From the NCBI RefSeq assembly GCF_002288925.2, contig NW_022098043.1:8454761-8518760 (forward strand): a stretch of DNA of 64,000 nucleotides. The letters run 5' to 3'. The stretch comes from Delphinapterus leucas (taxonomy: Eukaryota; Chordata; Mammalia; Artiodactyla; Monodontidae). Under the pieces are notes generated by a model, which worked only from the letters and a program-made list of their open reading frames with translations, did no database searches and had not been told where the DNA came from. Each line of letters starts with the position of its first letter. Position 1 is the stretch's first letter. Shown here one piece after another: positions 1 to 11,790 of the stretch. The translations under genes were made by a program, and so were the position numbers.

Positions 1-1625
1 TATGGAAACACAAAAGACCCTGAGAGAAAGAAAAACAGAATTTGAGGGATCAGGCTCCCCCGATTTCAAACTATACCACAAAGCTACAGTAATCAAGACA
101 GTATGGTACTGGCACAAAAGCAGAAATATAGATCAATGGTACAAGATAGAATGCCCAGAGATAAACCCACGCACATGTGGCCACCTAATTTATGACAAAG
201 GAGGCAAGAACATACAATGGAGAAAAGACAGCCTCTTCAATAAGTGGTGCTGGGAAAACTGGACAGCTACATGTAAAGGAATGAAATTAGAACACTACCT
301 AACACCATACACAAAAATAAACTCAAAATGGATTAAAGACTTAAATGTAAGACCAGACACTATAAAACTCTTAGGGCAAAACATAGGGAAAACACTGTTT
401 GACATAAGCCACAGCAAGATCTTTTTTTGACCCACCTCCTAGAGTGATGGAAATAAAAACAAAAATAAACAAATGGGACTTAATTAAACTTAAAAGCTTT
501 TGCACAGCAAAAGAAACCATAAACAAGACAAAAAGACAACCCTCAGAAAGGGAGAAAATATTTGCAAATGAAACAACAGACAAAGGATTAATCTCCATAA
601 TATACAAACAGCTCATGGAGCTCAATATCAAAAAACAAACGATCCAGTTAAAAAATGGGCAGAAGACCTAAATAGACATTTCACCACAGAAGACATACAG
701 ATGGCCAAGAGGCACATGAAAAGATGCTCAACATCACTAATTATTAAAGAAATGCAAATCAAAACTGCAATGAGATATCATCTCACACCAGTCAGAATGG
801 CCATCATCAAAAAATCTAGAAACAATAAATGCTGGAGAGGGTGTGGAGAAAAGGGAACCCTCTTGCTCTGTTGGTGGGAATGTAAATTGATACAACCACT
901 ATGGAAAACAGTATGGAGGTTCCTTAGAAAACTAAAAATAGAACTACCATACGACCCAGCAATCCCACTACTGGGCATATGCCCTGAAAAAACCATAATT
1001 CAAAAAGAGACATGTACCACAATGTTCATTGCAGCACTATTTACAACAGCCAGGACATGGAACCAACCTAAGCGTCCATCAACAGATGAATGGATAAAGA
1101 AGATGTGGCACATATATACAATGGAATATTACTCAGCCATAAAAAGAAACGAAATTGAGTTATTTGTAGTGAGGTGGATGGACCTAAAGTCTGTCATACA
1201 GAGTGAAGTAAGTCAGAAAGAGAGAAAAAAATACCATATGCTAACACATATACATGGAATCTAAAAAAAAATGGTACTGGTGAACCTAGTTGCAGGGCAG
1301 GAATAAGGAGATAGACATAGAAAATGGACTTGAGGACATGGGTTGTGAGGGTGAACCTGGTGTGAAGTGAGAGTAGCATCGACATACATACACTACCAAA
1401 TGTAAAATAGTTGGCTGGTGGGAAGCAGCCGCATAGCACAGGGAGATCAGCTCGGTGCTTTGCAATGACCTAGAGGGGTGGGATAGGGAGGAGGGGAGGG
1501 AGGCTCAAGAGGGAGGGGCTATGGGGACATGTGTGTGCATATGGCTGATTCACTTTGTTGTGCAACAGAAACTAACACAGTACTGTGAAGCAATTATACT
1601 CCAATAAATATCTATTAAAAAAAAA
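1..1625 (+). mobile_element. L1 retrotransposon, 3' portion (ORF2 C-terminus plus 3' UTR)
   Basis: The left edge enters an L1 in the C-terminal third of ORF2. Frames at 2-430, 444-671 and 701-1264 are consecutive pieces of one ORF2 separated by frameshifts and stops, so the copy is dead. From 1265 there is a typical cetartiodactyl L1 3' UTR, with a purine-rich stretch near 1480-1520, an aataaa signal and a short A tail at about 1617-1625. The same 3' UTR recurs near 62,735-63,122 and, inverted, at 15,226-15,655. The 5' part lies outside the window. Confidence 0.9.
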
Positions 1626-3665
1626 GTCTTAAGTGAAAGAGGGGCCATCATTACTGATCCCATGGATATTAAAGCGATAGTAAACAAATATGAACAATTC
1701 TATGGTGACAAATTTGATAGATTAGGAGGAATGGACCAATTCCTTGAAAAACACAATGTATGAAAACACACACAAGAAGAAACAGATCATTTGAATAGGT
1801 CAATATTTATTAAAGAAATTGAATCAATAACTAATAACTTTCCAAAAAAAAAAAAAAAAGCCAGGTCCAGATGATTTCACTGGTCAATTCTACCAAATAT
1901 TTAAGGAAGAAATGATATCAATTCTCTACAATCTCTTCCAGAAAATTCTTCCAGAAACTCCCTAACTCATTCTATAAGGCCAACATTATTCTGATACCAA
2001 AACCAGACAAAAGCATTACAAGAAAGGAAAACTACAGACTGACGTCTCTCATAAACATAGGTGCAAAGTTCTTTAAAAAAATTAACAAATCAAATCCAAT
2101 AGTATATTAAAAAAGAACTGTACCTCACAACCAAGTGGGATTTATTCCAGATATGCAAGGTTGGTTCAATATTTGAAACTCAATTAATGTGCTCCATCAC
2201 ACCAACAGGTTAAAGAAGAAAAAGCACATGATCATAACAATAGATGCAGAGGGCATTTGACAAAATCCAACACTCATTCATGATAAAAACTCTCAGAACC
2301 TAGGAATAGAAGGGGACTTCCTCAGCTTGATAAAGAACATCTATAAAATCATACTTAATGATGAGAAACTAGATGCTTTCCTACTAAGAAAAGGAACAAG
2401 ACAAAAATGTCCCATCTTACCGTTCCTATTCAACATCATACTGGAAATCATAGTTAATGTAATAAGGAAAAAAAAGAAAAGTATCCTTATTGGGAAGAAA
2501 GAAATAAAACTGTCTTTTTTCACAGATGATATGGTTGTCTAAGTAGAAAATCTCAAAGAATCAACAACAATAGCAAAAAACTATTAGAACTGATAACCAA
2601 TTATAGTAAGCTTGTAGGGTACAAGGTTAATATACAAAAGTCAATTGCTTTTCCAGGGACTTATAGCCATTATCTTGTAATAACTTTTAATGGAGTATAA
2701 TCTGGAGAAATACTGAACCATATGCTATACACCTGAAACTAATATAATATTGTAAATCAACTATACTTCAATAAAAAAGTCAGTTACTTTCCCTATATAT
2801 CAACAATGAACAATTAGAAATTGAAATTTTAATATCACTTACAGTAGCACTCAAAAATGAAATACTTAAATATAACTCATACTAAATATGTCCAAGACCT
2901 AAACAAGGAAAACTACAAAACTCTGATGGAAGAAATCAAGTAACTAAATAAATGAAGAGATATTTCGTGTGCATTGATAGAAAGTCTCAATACTGTTAAG
3001 ATGTCAGTTCTTCCCAACTTGATCTACAGAGTCAGTGCAATTCCAATAAAAATCCCAGCAAGTTATTTTGAAGGTATTGAAAAGCCAATTCTAAAGTTTA
3101 TGTGGAGAGGCAAAAAAATCCTGAATAGCCAACACAATATTGAAGGAGAACAAAGTTGGAGGACTGACACTACCTGACTTCAAGACTAACTATAAAGCTA
3201 CAGCAATCAAGACAGTGTAGTATTGCCAAAAGCATAGACAAATAGATCAGTGATACAGAATCAAGAGCTCAGAAATAGGTGCATACAAATATAATCAACT
3301 GATCTTTGACAAAGGAGCAAAGGCAACTTAATGGAGAAAGGATAGTCTTTTCAACAAATGGTGCTGGAACAACTTGCACATGAAAAAAAAGAATCTATAC
3401 ACCGACCTTACACGCTTTGTAAAAATTCAAAATGGGATCATAGACCTAAATGCAAAACATAAACTGATCAAACTAGAAGATACCAGAGGAGAAAATCTAA
3501 ATGATCCTGGGTTTGGAGATGACTTTTTAAATAGATTGGACTTCATTAAATTAAAAACTTCTATACTTCAAAAGACACAGTCAAGAGAATGGGAAGACAA
3601 GACACAGACTGTGAGAAAATATTTACAAAAGCTAATAATTTTTTTTTCTCCCAGAGACATGGGTT
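1626..3665 (+). mobile_element. Older L1, decayed ORF2 fragment
   Basis: Conceptual translation gives broken ORF2 pieces in order: the reverse-transcriptase region (around 1,860-2,545, with an ending like S-F-F-T-D-D-M, the altered catalytic motif) and then C-terminal pieces (2,974-3,177 and 3,374-3,670). Many stops and frameshifts make it clearly older than the copy to its left. It is interrupted by a short L1 3' tail at about 2,656-2,776. No clean 3' UTR or A tail was seen at its right end, which fades out near 3,660. Confidence 0.8.
2656..2776 (+). mobile_element. Very short 5'-truncated L1 3' end inserted into older L1
   Basis: About 120 bases match the tail of an L1 3' UTR ('cacctgaaactaatataatattg', then an ataaaaaa tail). 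The L1 sequence on both sides is the same and resumes after a diverged direct repeat of about 14 bases (aagtcaattgcttt on the left, aagtcagttacttt on the right). That is the target-site duplication expected of target-primed reverse transcription. A sister copy of this tail is at about 31,440-31,565. Confidence 0.7.
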
Positions 3666-3670
3666 TGTAA

Positions 3671-3844
3671 TTCTGAAACTACTTGATTTGTCCTAGAATT
3701 GAATAAATAAGTAAATATGTTGTGGATAATGAAGCTCCTATTAGAGAAAGGACTTCTAAACAGGGAAAAGGGGAAGGTTACATTGAACCCTGTGGTGTTG
3801 GGTTGGAATTGGAGATAACAGTGTAAACTAATTGTGTGAGTGTA

Positions 3845-3877
<33 letters not shown>

Positions 3878-4094
3878 GTGATTTCCCAACTTTGACTGCT
3901 GAGAAGGCCCAGAAGCAGTGATATCCCAGTAGCAATGGTCACCCAGGTTATACGGAGGGGAGGCAGTTTACCTGTCTTAGAAATGACAGTATTCTGAAGC
4001 TGAGGTGCTTATAAAAGGGCCAAGGTCTAGCCCATCACCTCTGAACCTTCATTTAGGCCTAAAACAAATGGCCATGGGAACAAAAATCTGTTGA
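3671..4094. other. Intergenic stretch with a GT microsatellite, no gene seen
   Basis: No coding exon or recognisable repeat apart from the simple repeat at 3,849-3,876. The 3' edge passes into possible LTR-like sequence. Confidence 0.5.
3849..3876. repeat. (GT)n microsatellite
   Basis: About 14 near-perfect gt units, preceded by imperfect gtgagtgt units. Probably length-polymorphic. Confidence 0.9.
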
Positions 4095-4545
4095 CTGAAA
4101 AAAAAATGCAGAACCTAAAAGCTGAGAATTCTATTTTATTTGGGGCATTACTGAGGACTTATGCTCAGGATACAGCCTCTCAGAAAGCTCCTGAAGAGGT
4201 AAGGAAGACCCAGGATAAATAAGAGTTTAAGAAAAAAAGTAGTCAAACATAAAAAGATTACTGCTAATTAAAGAAAAACCAGACATCTCAAGTTAATGAA
4301 TTCAGTGCTTTTCCCTGTATTAGAAAATACAAGAGTCTATGCTTAATGAAATCATTCCTGTGATATGCACCTTACCTATCTAGGGCCAGAACCCTGTATT
4401 TCTCCATCCTGAATCCCCTCAGGATGCACCACCAGGGGTGGCTGATGGCTTGATGCCCACAGCATCCTTTGTTTGCTGAGATGGTAGGTAACATTCTTTG
4501 TCCACAAATCCCAGATTGTGAAGGCCCACAGAGATCCCCGGAAGT
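4095..4545 (+). mobile_element. Possible ERVL-type LTR or retroviral fragment
   Basis: The stretch 'gagaattctattttatttgg', followed by 'ggcattactgaggacttatg' and 'acagcctctcagaaagctc', resembles a repeated cetartiodactyl LTR-type sequence that I recall but cannot name with certainty. No clear terminal TG...CA or target-site duplication was found, so the boundaries are approximate. Confidence 0.35.
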
Positions 4546-4812
4546 TGGATTAATTTGCTAAGAATTTGAACCAGGTGACAGGTACCACAAACTGAGTAGC
4601 TTAAACAACAGAAATTTCTGGTCTCACAGTTCTGGAGGCCAGAAGTCTAGGATCAAGGTGCCACTGGGGTTGGTTCCTTCTGAGAACTGAGAGGGAGTGT
4701 CTGTTCCATGCCACTCCCCGGGCTCTGGTGGTTTCCTGGCCATCTTTAGGATTCCTTGGTGTACAAAAGCATCCCCACCCAGATCTCTGCCTGCATCTTC
4801 AAGTGAAGATGT

Positions 4813-4820
4813 GTGTGTGA

Positions 4821-4850
<30 letters not shown>
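4813..4850. repeat. (GT)n microsatellite
   Basis: Runs of gt adjacent to the SINE T-tail. It produces several chance Cys-Val repeat frames on both strands. Confidence 0.9.
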
Positions 4851-4852
<2 letters not shown>

Positions 4853-4865
4853 CCAAATTTCCCCC

Positions 4866-5070
4866 TTTTTTTTTTTTGCGGTATGCGGGCCTCTCACTGT
4901 TGTGGCCTCTCCCGTCGTGGAGCACAGGCTCCGGAGACGCAGGCTCAGCGGCCATGGCTCACGGGCCCAGCCACTCTGCGGCATGTGGGATCCTCCCGGA
5001 TCAGGGCACAAACCCGTGTTCCCTGCATCAGCAGGCGGACTCTCAACCACTGCGCCACCAGGGAAGCCCC
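4866..5070 (-). mobile_element. CHR-type SINE, short (CHR-2-like) form
   Basis: A T-run (the A tail on the other strand) precedes 'gcggtatgcgggcctctcac', and the element ends at 'ccaccagggaagcccc'. A short flanking direct repeat (about atttcccc) appears on both sides. It carries the tRNA-related promoter region near its right end. It lies inside the MLT1 LTR. Confidence 0.9.
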
Positions 5071-5376
5071 AGATTTCCCCTTTTTAAAGACACCAGTCAT
5101 ACTGCATTAAGGTCCACACTAATAACAGTATCTTAACTAATCACTTCCACAAAGACCCTGTTTCAAAATAAAGCCACATTCTGAGGTCTTACTGGATGTT
5201 AGGACTTCAACATAGGAATTTGGTGGGGGACACAATTCAACCCATAATACAGGTCTAGCACTTCAAGGAAATTGTATCTTCAACATGAAAGCTGCCTGGG
5301 GTGAGGTTAGTCAGTGTAGATTAGGTTATTGTAGTGGAAACCCTGACAGTTGTTTTGGGGGTTTGTTTGGTTTTTT

Positions 5377-5845
5377 GTAATGTAAGTGCCTGACTTAACC
5401 TTTGATTAGTGCCTGACAACCTTGATTAGTGCCTGATAACCTCTGATTGCCAGGCATCCACTTCAAAGATGGCTATCTTGAATAAACACATTGCCAGCCA
5501 CACACGACTACATAAAGGGCCAGGCTGCCTCCCCTCACCTTTGTTTTAGAGATTTAATCTGAATATTTGGGCCACCTGTTTTTATCTCATCCCATGCTTT
5601 ACATTACCACTCATGTTTTAAATTCACCAGTAAAGAGAGAACACACAAAACCCTAGCCCCCCACTCTCAACCCCAATAAAAGCAGAACCCCAGGCCCATG
5701 ATCTCCTGCTCTCTACCCAAGACCTCGCTGTGGGGACCCAGGTGTACCATGTAATTTCCAGGTCCTGTAAGTAATAAACCTTTATTATGTCAAAGTTTTT
5801 TGATGGTTATTGCTGAGGGGCATCTTGCAGTCATAACAACCATAA
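5377..5845 (+). mobile_element. Probable retroviral LTR (solo or fragment)
   Basis: The stretch has LTR-like organisation: U3-like sequence with 'gcctgacaaccttgattagt', 'caataaaagcagaaccccag', 'gtggggacccaggtgtacca', and an aataaa signal at about 5,774 followed by a T/G-rich stretch. No coding retroviral sequence flanks it, suggesting a solo LTR. No clear target-site duplication was identified. The assignment is inference from architecture and vague recall of similar LTRs. Confidence 0.5.
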
Positions 5846-7235
5846 GGGCTGGTCCAGCCAAAACACTGGTTATTGATAGGCTGAAACCACCATGCAACAG
5901 TTTACTAGTCACTGATCTCAATATCAGTGGTTTAAAACAACCAGAGTGTATTTCTCACTCACACAAAGACTGCTGAACACCTGCGGGAATTTCCCGGACA
6001 GGTGTCCCCCATGCTGTGACTCAGGGATCCAAGCTGCCTCCATCTTCTGGTTCCACCATGAGGAGCAGAGAAAGATTGGAGCATTGCACGTGGTTTTTAC
6101 CTTGTTTCAGCCTGGCAGTGGCCATCAGCACCGATGCATACGTTTTGCTGGCCAGATTCACTCTCCTTGGCCTTGTTACCTGGAGGGGGGCCTGGAGAAT
6201 GTAGGGAGCAGGTGGAATGGTGACAGGTACCACCATAGCCTCTGCCACACTGGCTGTTTGGGGATGGGTGTTGGGGAGAGTTAACTGAAGGCCATGGGAG
6301 CTAAATTCTTAGCAATATTGAAGGGCAGGGAAAAAAGGCATCTGTTTTAGAAATGAAAGCTAGAGTCACCGTCTCCCTGAGGCTGAAGAAGAAAGAGCAA
6401 TAGATCCAAGGAGCGTCAATCAGCTCCGTCTCCAAACAGGTGAGGCCTGGGGATGAGGTGGCGGCTGTACGTGGAGGGGAAACTCCAGGACGGTCTCTGG
6501 CTTTTTCCAGAAGGGGAGGAGGAAGAAGAAGAGAAGAAAGAGGGGTAAGTAGAGAAGGTGGAGGTGCTGATCCAAGTCAATGGGAAGGGACCATCTGCCC
6601 CATTGCACTCCTTCCCCTGCTGGGGTCCCCGGGGTCCCCGGGGAAAGGGCAAGTCTCATCACCTCCTGAGAGGCTCTCATGGGTCCTGGTACTTCGTGGA
6701 GGCTTAGTATGTACTTCCTGTGAATGACTGATAGATCGAATAAATGAATAACACTAAATGCCCTGTTTCTTATTCCCGAATAAGATTTAGCCCAAGAAAG
6801 GAACCGATCAACAGCAGATGGCCCCTGCCCTCTCCTGGAAGTGGGTTCAGGAGGGTCATACCCAGAACTGGTTACAGGGCTTTATTCACTCAGGAGAGAG
6901 GCCCACGGAAAAGATTACAAAACAATCTAAAATTTTGGCATCAGCTAACAGCACATAAGGTTTTTCCATCCTCAGCTCTGTCCTGCCAGCTGATCAGAGG
7001 GAAAAATGAGGATTGCCTAGGGGCAGAGGCATGCCAAACTCTGAGTCCACCAATGGCCATTCCCCCACCCTATTCCCCTGCACCACCAACTCCTAAGATC
7101 CCAGAGGGATCAGCTGTTTAACTGGAGTTCAGAAGAAACAAGGCAGTCGCTCGGAGATATCAACTTGGGATCCTCTGAGAAGTAAATACCCAGAAATTAA
7201 TACCCAGTCCCTGATCACTGGCTGCCTTCAAGAGT
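5846..7235. other. Non-coding stretch, no gene recognised
   Basis: The part 5,915-6,130 ('cagtggtttaaaacaacca', 'gtatttctcactcacacaaa') resembles an ancient interspersed repeat that I cannot name. The rest, including the G-rich 6,440-6,650, has no splice-site-supported exon or homology I recognise. The open frames here are short and overlap on both strands, which argues against coding. Confidence 0.5.
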
Positions 7236-7237
7236 GG

Positions 7238-7770
7238 CTATGTCCTGGGTGAGGGGAAGAGGAGTTCCAGTGGGAGCATGTTGATCTTGGAGGCTTCCAG
7301 AACACCCAGGGAGATGGGCAGCACACAGCTGGATGAAGGAACTCGCAGCTCAAGGGAAGGGTCTGGACACACATTCAGGAGGCGGCAGCAGAGAGCTGAG
7401 AGTTGGCTGTACTCATCTATTTGATGTTTAAAGGCCGAGAAAGGAGACAGAGGCGGGACAGTCAGAGAGAGAGGAGAAGAACCAAGAAGGTCAAGGAGTT
7501 GGCAAGAGGAGATGATTAACGGCAGCCAGTTTAACAGAGGAGTCCTCCAGGATAAGGGCTGAGCCGGCTCCTTGGATTTAGAGGCAGGAAGACCACTGAG
7601 GACATCAGTGGGAGCTGTTTCCATGGAGCAGTGAGGCCAAAGCCAGATTAGAGCAGGTTGGAAGGTGGGTGGGAAGTGAAGCAGAGGTAGTAAGTGTAGA
7701 CACCCTTCTGGAGCAAGTTTTGCTGTGAAGGGGAGAAGAGAGATGGGTGGTGGCCGGAAGGGATTGCTCA
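7238..7770 (+). repeat. Ancient mammal-wide repeat, unnamed (3' part)
   Basis: Sequence such as 'gcaagttttgctgtgaaggg' with 'gagaagagagatgggtgg' belongs to the same old non-coding element as 27,955-29,585, whose 3' half shows the same succession of motifs. The 230-residue open frame on the opposite strand (7,238-7,930) is a by-product of this repeat and has no recognisable domain. Confidence 0.5.
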
Positions 7771-9107
7771 GTGCCCCCAGACAGCTGACCCGCGAGTAGG
7801 ATTTTGAGAAAGCATGAGTTCCCCAACAGCCTGAGCTCTCTAAGATCAGATATAAGGTCTCCCCATCATGACCTTTCCATAGGTCATGTGCCTTTAGCAG
7901 GCTTTTTGTGGCAAGCGATAAGATGTCCAACTAACAGAGGCTCAGACAATGAGGAAGTCTATATCTCCCATAACAGAAGTCTGGAAGAGGGCAGTGCCAG
8001 GGCTGGCACACCTTCTCAACTATGTTGCCAAGGACCCAGCCTTTTCCCAGCCTTCTACTCTGCCATGTTGGCAATGTGATGCCAAGGCACAGGCTGCAGC
8101 TCCAAGGGTTATGGCTTCACCCTACAAAAGAGGCTTTCCCTTTGCATATCTCTCTTTCTGAGGGAGGAAATTAATCATTCCCAGAAGCCCGCAGCAGACT
8201 TTCCCTTGTGGCTCCAGGGCCAGAGCAAGGTCACATGCTACCCAGAGACTAATCACCACAAAAGAAATGGGATGACCATGACTGGTTTACACCAACCAAG
8301 ACCCATTCCCAGACCCCAGGGGCCAGGGGCTTTGCACTTGAACACATCTGCTAGGGAGAAAAAAGAGACAATAGCTAACAGGAAGGCTTTTAACAGAATC
8401 CCAGTGCACGGCTGCAGGTGTCCCCATCAGACTGGGTGTGGGCTTCCTGAGGGCAGGAATTCTGTCTCCCCATCAGTCAGAAATATCTGGGACATAGGTG
8501 CTTGTCCCAGACTAGAAACCCTGGGAGAATAGGGGCTGTGTCTTCTCCCCCAGAATTCCCACAAGAAACCATAGAACATTAACGAACCCCTCTCCCGTGT
8601 TTATTTTCTTGTGATCAGGACTACTGTAGGAGTCAACTGTGTCAATGTGATAAAATAGCTGCCAATTGTGTTGTGAGAAACCAGAAGGCCTATAATCAAA
8701 AGCTCCAATACTACAACCTGCAGAGCAAAGGGATGGCCCCCCGGTGCTGAGAGGCCCCTGATCCCGGAGACCTTGCCACCCAGTGCTGAACTTCCTTCTC
8801 TAGCACCCCACTCCCCACCCTAGCCAAGTTCCCTGGCAAGTGAAGGAAACTGCCTCTCCCATCCTGAAGATAAGCCAGGAGCCATTCTCTCCCCAGGTAG
8901 AAGCCTTCTATCCAGAAGGAAAAGCCCCAATTCTGCGCGTGTATGCCTGGCCCCTTCCCCCTGCTTCCTTGGGCAGCAGGAGATTTTTTCCCCACTTCCA
9001 CTCTTCTTCAAGTCCAATGTCATGTCCAATGTCATGTTTAGCAGTAGCAGCTACAATCCTGGTGGGCTCTTCTGAATAAAGCAATTCATTTGGCAAACTG
9101 TATGTGA
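7771..9107. other. Non-coding stretch with an L2 trace
   Basis: The part 8,425-8,540 ('gtgggcttcctgagggcagg', 'aattctgtctccccatcag') looks like an L2 3'-end remnant. No exon, RNA gene or other repeat is recognised in the rest. Confidence 0.45.
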
Positions 9108-9134
9108 CTGTGTGTGTGTGTGTGTGTGTGTGTG
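9108..9134. repeat. (GT)n microsatellite
   Basis: About 12 gt units, ending before gtgcacacac. Confidence 0.9.
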
Positions 9135-9184
9135 GTGCACACACTGCCCCAGGCACTTCTGATGTGAGAACAAACTAGTAAAAG

Positions 9185-9385
9185 GCGATAGAGTGTAGGG
9201 GGTTAAATATACAAACCTTAGAGTCAGACTGGCTGAGTCAAAACCCCACCACCTCCACTTCCCCGAGCCTTAGCGCCCTCACCTAAATGGAGATGGCTTT
9301 GGTACAAAGTGCATGGGCTTATTGGAGAAGTAAAAAGGATAATGGTTGTAAAGCACTGAGTCTGGCATGTCTGCATCTGTCCTTA
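9185..9385 (+). mobile_element. MIR SINE relic
   Basis: Diverged MIR pattern: 'accttagagtcagactggct', a central stretch with 'ccgagccttagcgccctcac', and the tail 'gttgtaaagcactgagtctg'. This matches the order of the MIR consensus (tRNA-like head, core, tail). Confidence 0.65.
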
Positions 9386-9694
9386 TTATTACAAGTAAAA
9401 CCCAGCCATCTACCTCTCCTTCCCTGGGCAAGAGCAGCTCCTGCTGGCCTGTTGGAGAAAAACAGCAGTGCTGTTCTTGACGTCTGGGGGTGCTATAGTC
9501 CACATGTTCTGTGTGGTACGTTCTTCTATGTTGCCAGCCTGGTGAAGGTGGGTCATTGTAATGCTGGCCACCAGCGGGACTCTCACGGCATTTATCCCCT
9601 CACCCAGGGCTGGCTTCCTGGGCTTGCGACCCATGCAGAGTCCCACTGGGCACTGCACTTAGTTTACTGCTCTGCCCCAGCCATCCCAAAATTC

Positions 9695-10053
9695 TTTTTT
9701 TTTTAAATTTATTTATTTATTCATTTATTTTTGGCTGCATTAGGTCTTCATTGCTGCACGCGGGCTTTCTCTAGTTGCAACAAGCAGGGGCTACTCTTCA
9801 TTGCAGTGCGCGGGCTTCTCATTACGGTGGCTTCTCTTGTTACGGAGCATGGACTCTAGGTGCGCAGGCCTCAGTAGTTGTGGCACAAGGGCTCAGTAGT
9901 TGTGGCTCGCAGGCTTTAGAGCACAGGCTCAGTAGTTGTGGCGCATGGGCTTAGTTGCTCCACGGCATGTGGGATCTTCCCGGACCAGGGCTCGAACCCG
10001 TGTTCCCTGCATTGACAGGTGGATTCTTAACCACTGTGCCACCAGGGAAGCCC
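9695..10053 (-). mobile_element. CHR-type SINE, long (CHR-1-like) form
   Basis: T-rich start with atttattt units, 'ggctgcattaggtcttcatt', repeated 'cagtagttgtggc' units, and the terminal 'ccaccagggaagccct'. It is flanked by the direct repeat caaaattctt (about 9,686-9,695 and 10,054-10,063), a target-site duplication. The roughly 360-base length includes the internal region that the shorter CHR-2-like copies lack. Confidence 0.92.
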
Positions 10054-10352
10054 TCAAAATTCTTAATGACGTAGAATCCTACATTTTGTTTTACACTGGG
10101 ACCCACAAATTAGATAGCTGGTCCTACACTTACCTGGATGCTACTTCCCCTCTTGTCATCCAGGGTTCCTCTAAGATATTCCCACCTGGACCAGCCACAC
10201 CTAATTCTTTAACAATCATCATCAGGGCTGCTGGCTGTGGATCCCACAAAGGCACCCTGCTTACGGGGCATGGATGGGAGCTGAACTTTAGCAAGCTCCG
10301 CATTCACCCAAAGATAGTGCCTTTCTGTAATTCATCTTCTCAGAATGGGAGT

Positions 10353-10400
10353 CTTTTTTTTTATTGGAGTACAGTTGCTTTACAATGTTGTGTTAGTTTC
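10353..10400 (-). mobile_element. Tiny 5'-truncated L1 insertion (about 50 bases)
   Basis: A T-run, then 'attggagtacagttgcttta' and 'caatgttgtgttagtttc', is the extreme 3' end of an L1 in reverse orientation. The flanks tgggagtctttt and tgggagccttttt form an approximate target-site duplication, so this is an independent retrotransposition event rather than a remnant of a larger L1. Confidence 0.7.
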
Positions 10401-10474
10401 TGGGAGCCTTTTTCTAATTCTGCAAAAAGAGGCTGCATTTGCTAGTGGTAGCCCTGATCACATTCACTGTCACA

Positions 10475-11395
10475 CATAATAAGAGATATGCAAATGAATC
10501 TCCACTGAGATACCATTTTGATTTATTAGAATGGATAAAAATCCCAAAGTGTGACTGGCTGCTCTATTGGCAAGGCTGTATGGGGAACCAGCCCTCTCAT
10601 AGACTGGCTGGTAGCAGGGCAAAATGCCCACAGGGGGCAAGTTGACGATATCGATCAAAATTTGAGATGCATTTATCCTTTGGCTCAGCAACTCCACTTC
10701 TGGAAATGTACCCTATGAAGGCACACACACACACACACACACACAAGCACATGCACAGTGATTCATGAGCAAGTTTTATTATTGCCACATTGTTCTGAAT
10801 TGGGTTGGAAATACCGCAAGTGTGCCAGATGGAGAGAACAAATGTATGGACACCAAGGGGGGAAAGTGGCGGGGTGTGTGTGTGTGTGTGTGTGTGATGA
10901 ATTGGGAGATTGGGATTGACATATATACACTAATATGTATAAAATGGATAACCAATAAGAACCTGCTGTATAAAAAAATAAATTAAATAAAATTCAAAAA
11001 AAATTTTTAATAAAAATAAAAAATACCGCAAGTGTCCATGTAGGGAGGACGAGTTAGATTAACAATAATACAACCTCAAAATAGAATATAATACACCTGT
11101 TTAATGAGGGAAGTTTCCTCTGTCACAGTATAGAAAATCTCCAGAATATGACAGCAAGTGAAAAGAGCAGGGTGGAAGAACATAAATGGTGTGCTACATT
11201 TATGTAGGAAAGGGTGGAAATATGAATATGTATTTGCTAATATTGACATAAACAGTTATAAAAGAGACAGGAAGTTAATTTCAGTGGTTGTCTATAGGGA
11301 GCAGGGCTGGCTATAGGGAAATGTGGGGGGCACAGATGGGATAAAGGGAGATTTCTCAATATGTAATTTTTCATATTGTTTTGCTTTTTTAGCCC
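10475..11395 (+). mobile_element. Ancient L1 (L1ME-like) ORF2 3' part and UTR
   Basis: Diverged L1 3' features occur in order: 'atgcaaatgaatctccactg', 'tcctttggctcagcaactcc', 'gcaagtgtccatgtagggag' and 'cagtggttgtctatagggag'. It is interrupted by a CA microsatellite (10,722-10,745) and by a younger L1 tail (10,824-11,020). Confidence 0.65.
10824..11020 (+). mobile_element. 5'-truncated L1 3' UTR inserted with perfect target-site duplication
   Basis: The perfect 15-base direct repeat aaataccgcaagtgt (10,809-10,823 and 11,021-11,035) brackets an L1 3' UTR tail with 'gacaccaaggggggaaagtg', a GT microsatellite (10,877-10,897), 'atgaattgggagattgggat' and an A-rich end. Another copy of this 3' UTR is at 61,550-61,680. 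Confidence 0.88.
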
Positions 11396-11494
11396 TATGA
11401 ATGTATTTCCTATTCAAAAAAAATTAGGATCATCGAACACATACAAACATTCCTCTCCTAAGACAGACACTAATTATTAGAGACAATATAGTCT

Positions 11495-11790
11495 AATCCA
11501 GGGACTGGAGAACTACAGACTGCTGGACAAATCTATCGACTGCCTCTTTTTGTATAGCTTACAAGCTAAGAATGGTTTTTACATTTTTAAATGGTTGAAA
11601 AAAATCCAAGGAAGAATAATATTTGTCATACATTAAAATGATATGAAATTTAAATTTTAGTGGCAATCAACAAAGTTTTATTTGGTTTCATATTGTCCAT
11701 GACTGCTTTGATGCTACAATAGCAAAATTGAATAGTTGCGACAGAGAATGTGTGTCCTTCTGCAGGAAAATTGTGCAGATCCTTGGTCTA
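11495..11790 (+). mobile_element. Ancient DNA-transposon relic, family not named
   Basis: The sequence 'gctaagaatggtttttacat', then 'aatggttgaaaaaaatccaa' and 'agtttctgcgacagagaat'-like text (read here as gttgcgacagagaatg) matches a widespread mammalian non-autonomous element that I recall but cannot name. It is non-coding. Confidence 0.5.

Larger units (their letters stand above)
4560..5255 (-). mobile_element. MaLR LTR (MLT1/MST type), split by a CHR SINE
   Basis: The reverse-oriented MLT1 signature is visible on both sides of a younger SINE. On the left, 'accacaaactgagtagctta' and 'cagttctggaggccagaagt'. On the right, 'gacaccagtcatactgcatt', then 'ccacattctgaggtcttact' and 'ggggacacaattcaacccat'. 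The LTR is non-coding. It is interrupted by a GT microsatellite (4,813-4,850) and the SINE (4,866-5,070), so the insertion order is LTR first, SINE later. Confidence 0.75.

Noticed and set aside
4697..5136. Several frames with Cys-Val or Thr-His repeats
   Set aside because: They come from a GT microsatellite and the adjoining SINE, in all frames and on both strands.
7238..7930. 230-residue open frame on the - strand
   Set aside because: It lies over an ancient interspersed repeat, has Leu/Pro/Ser-rich composition without domains, and has no splice or promoter support.
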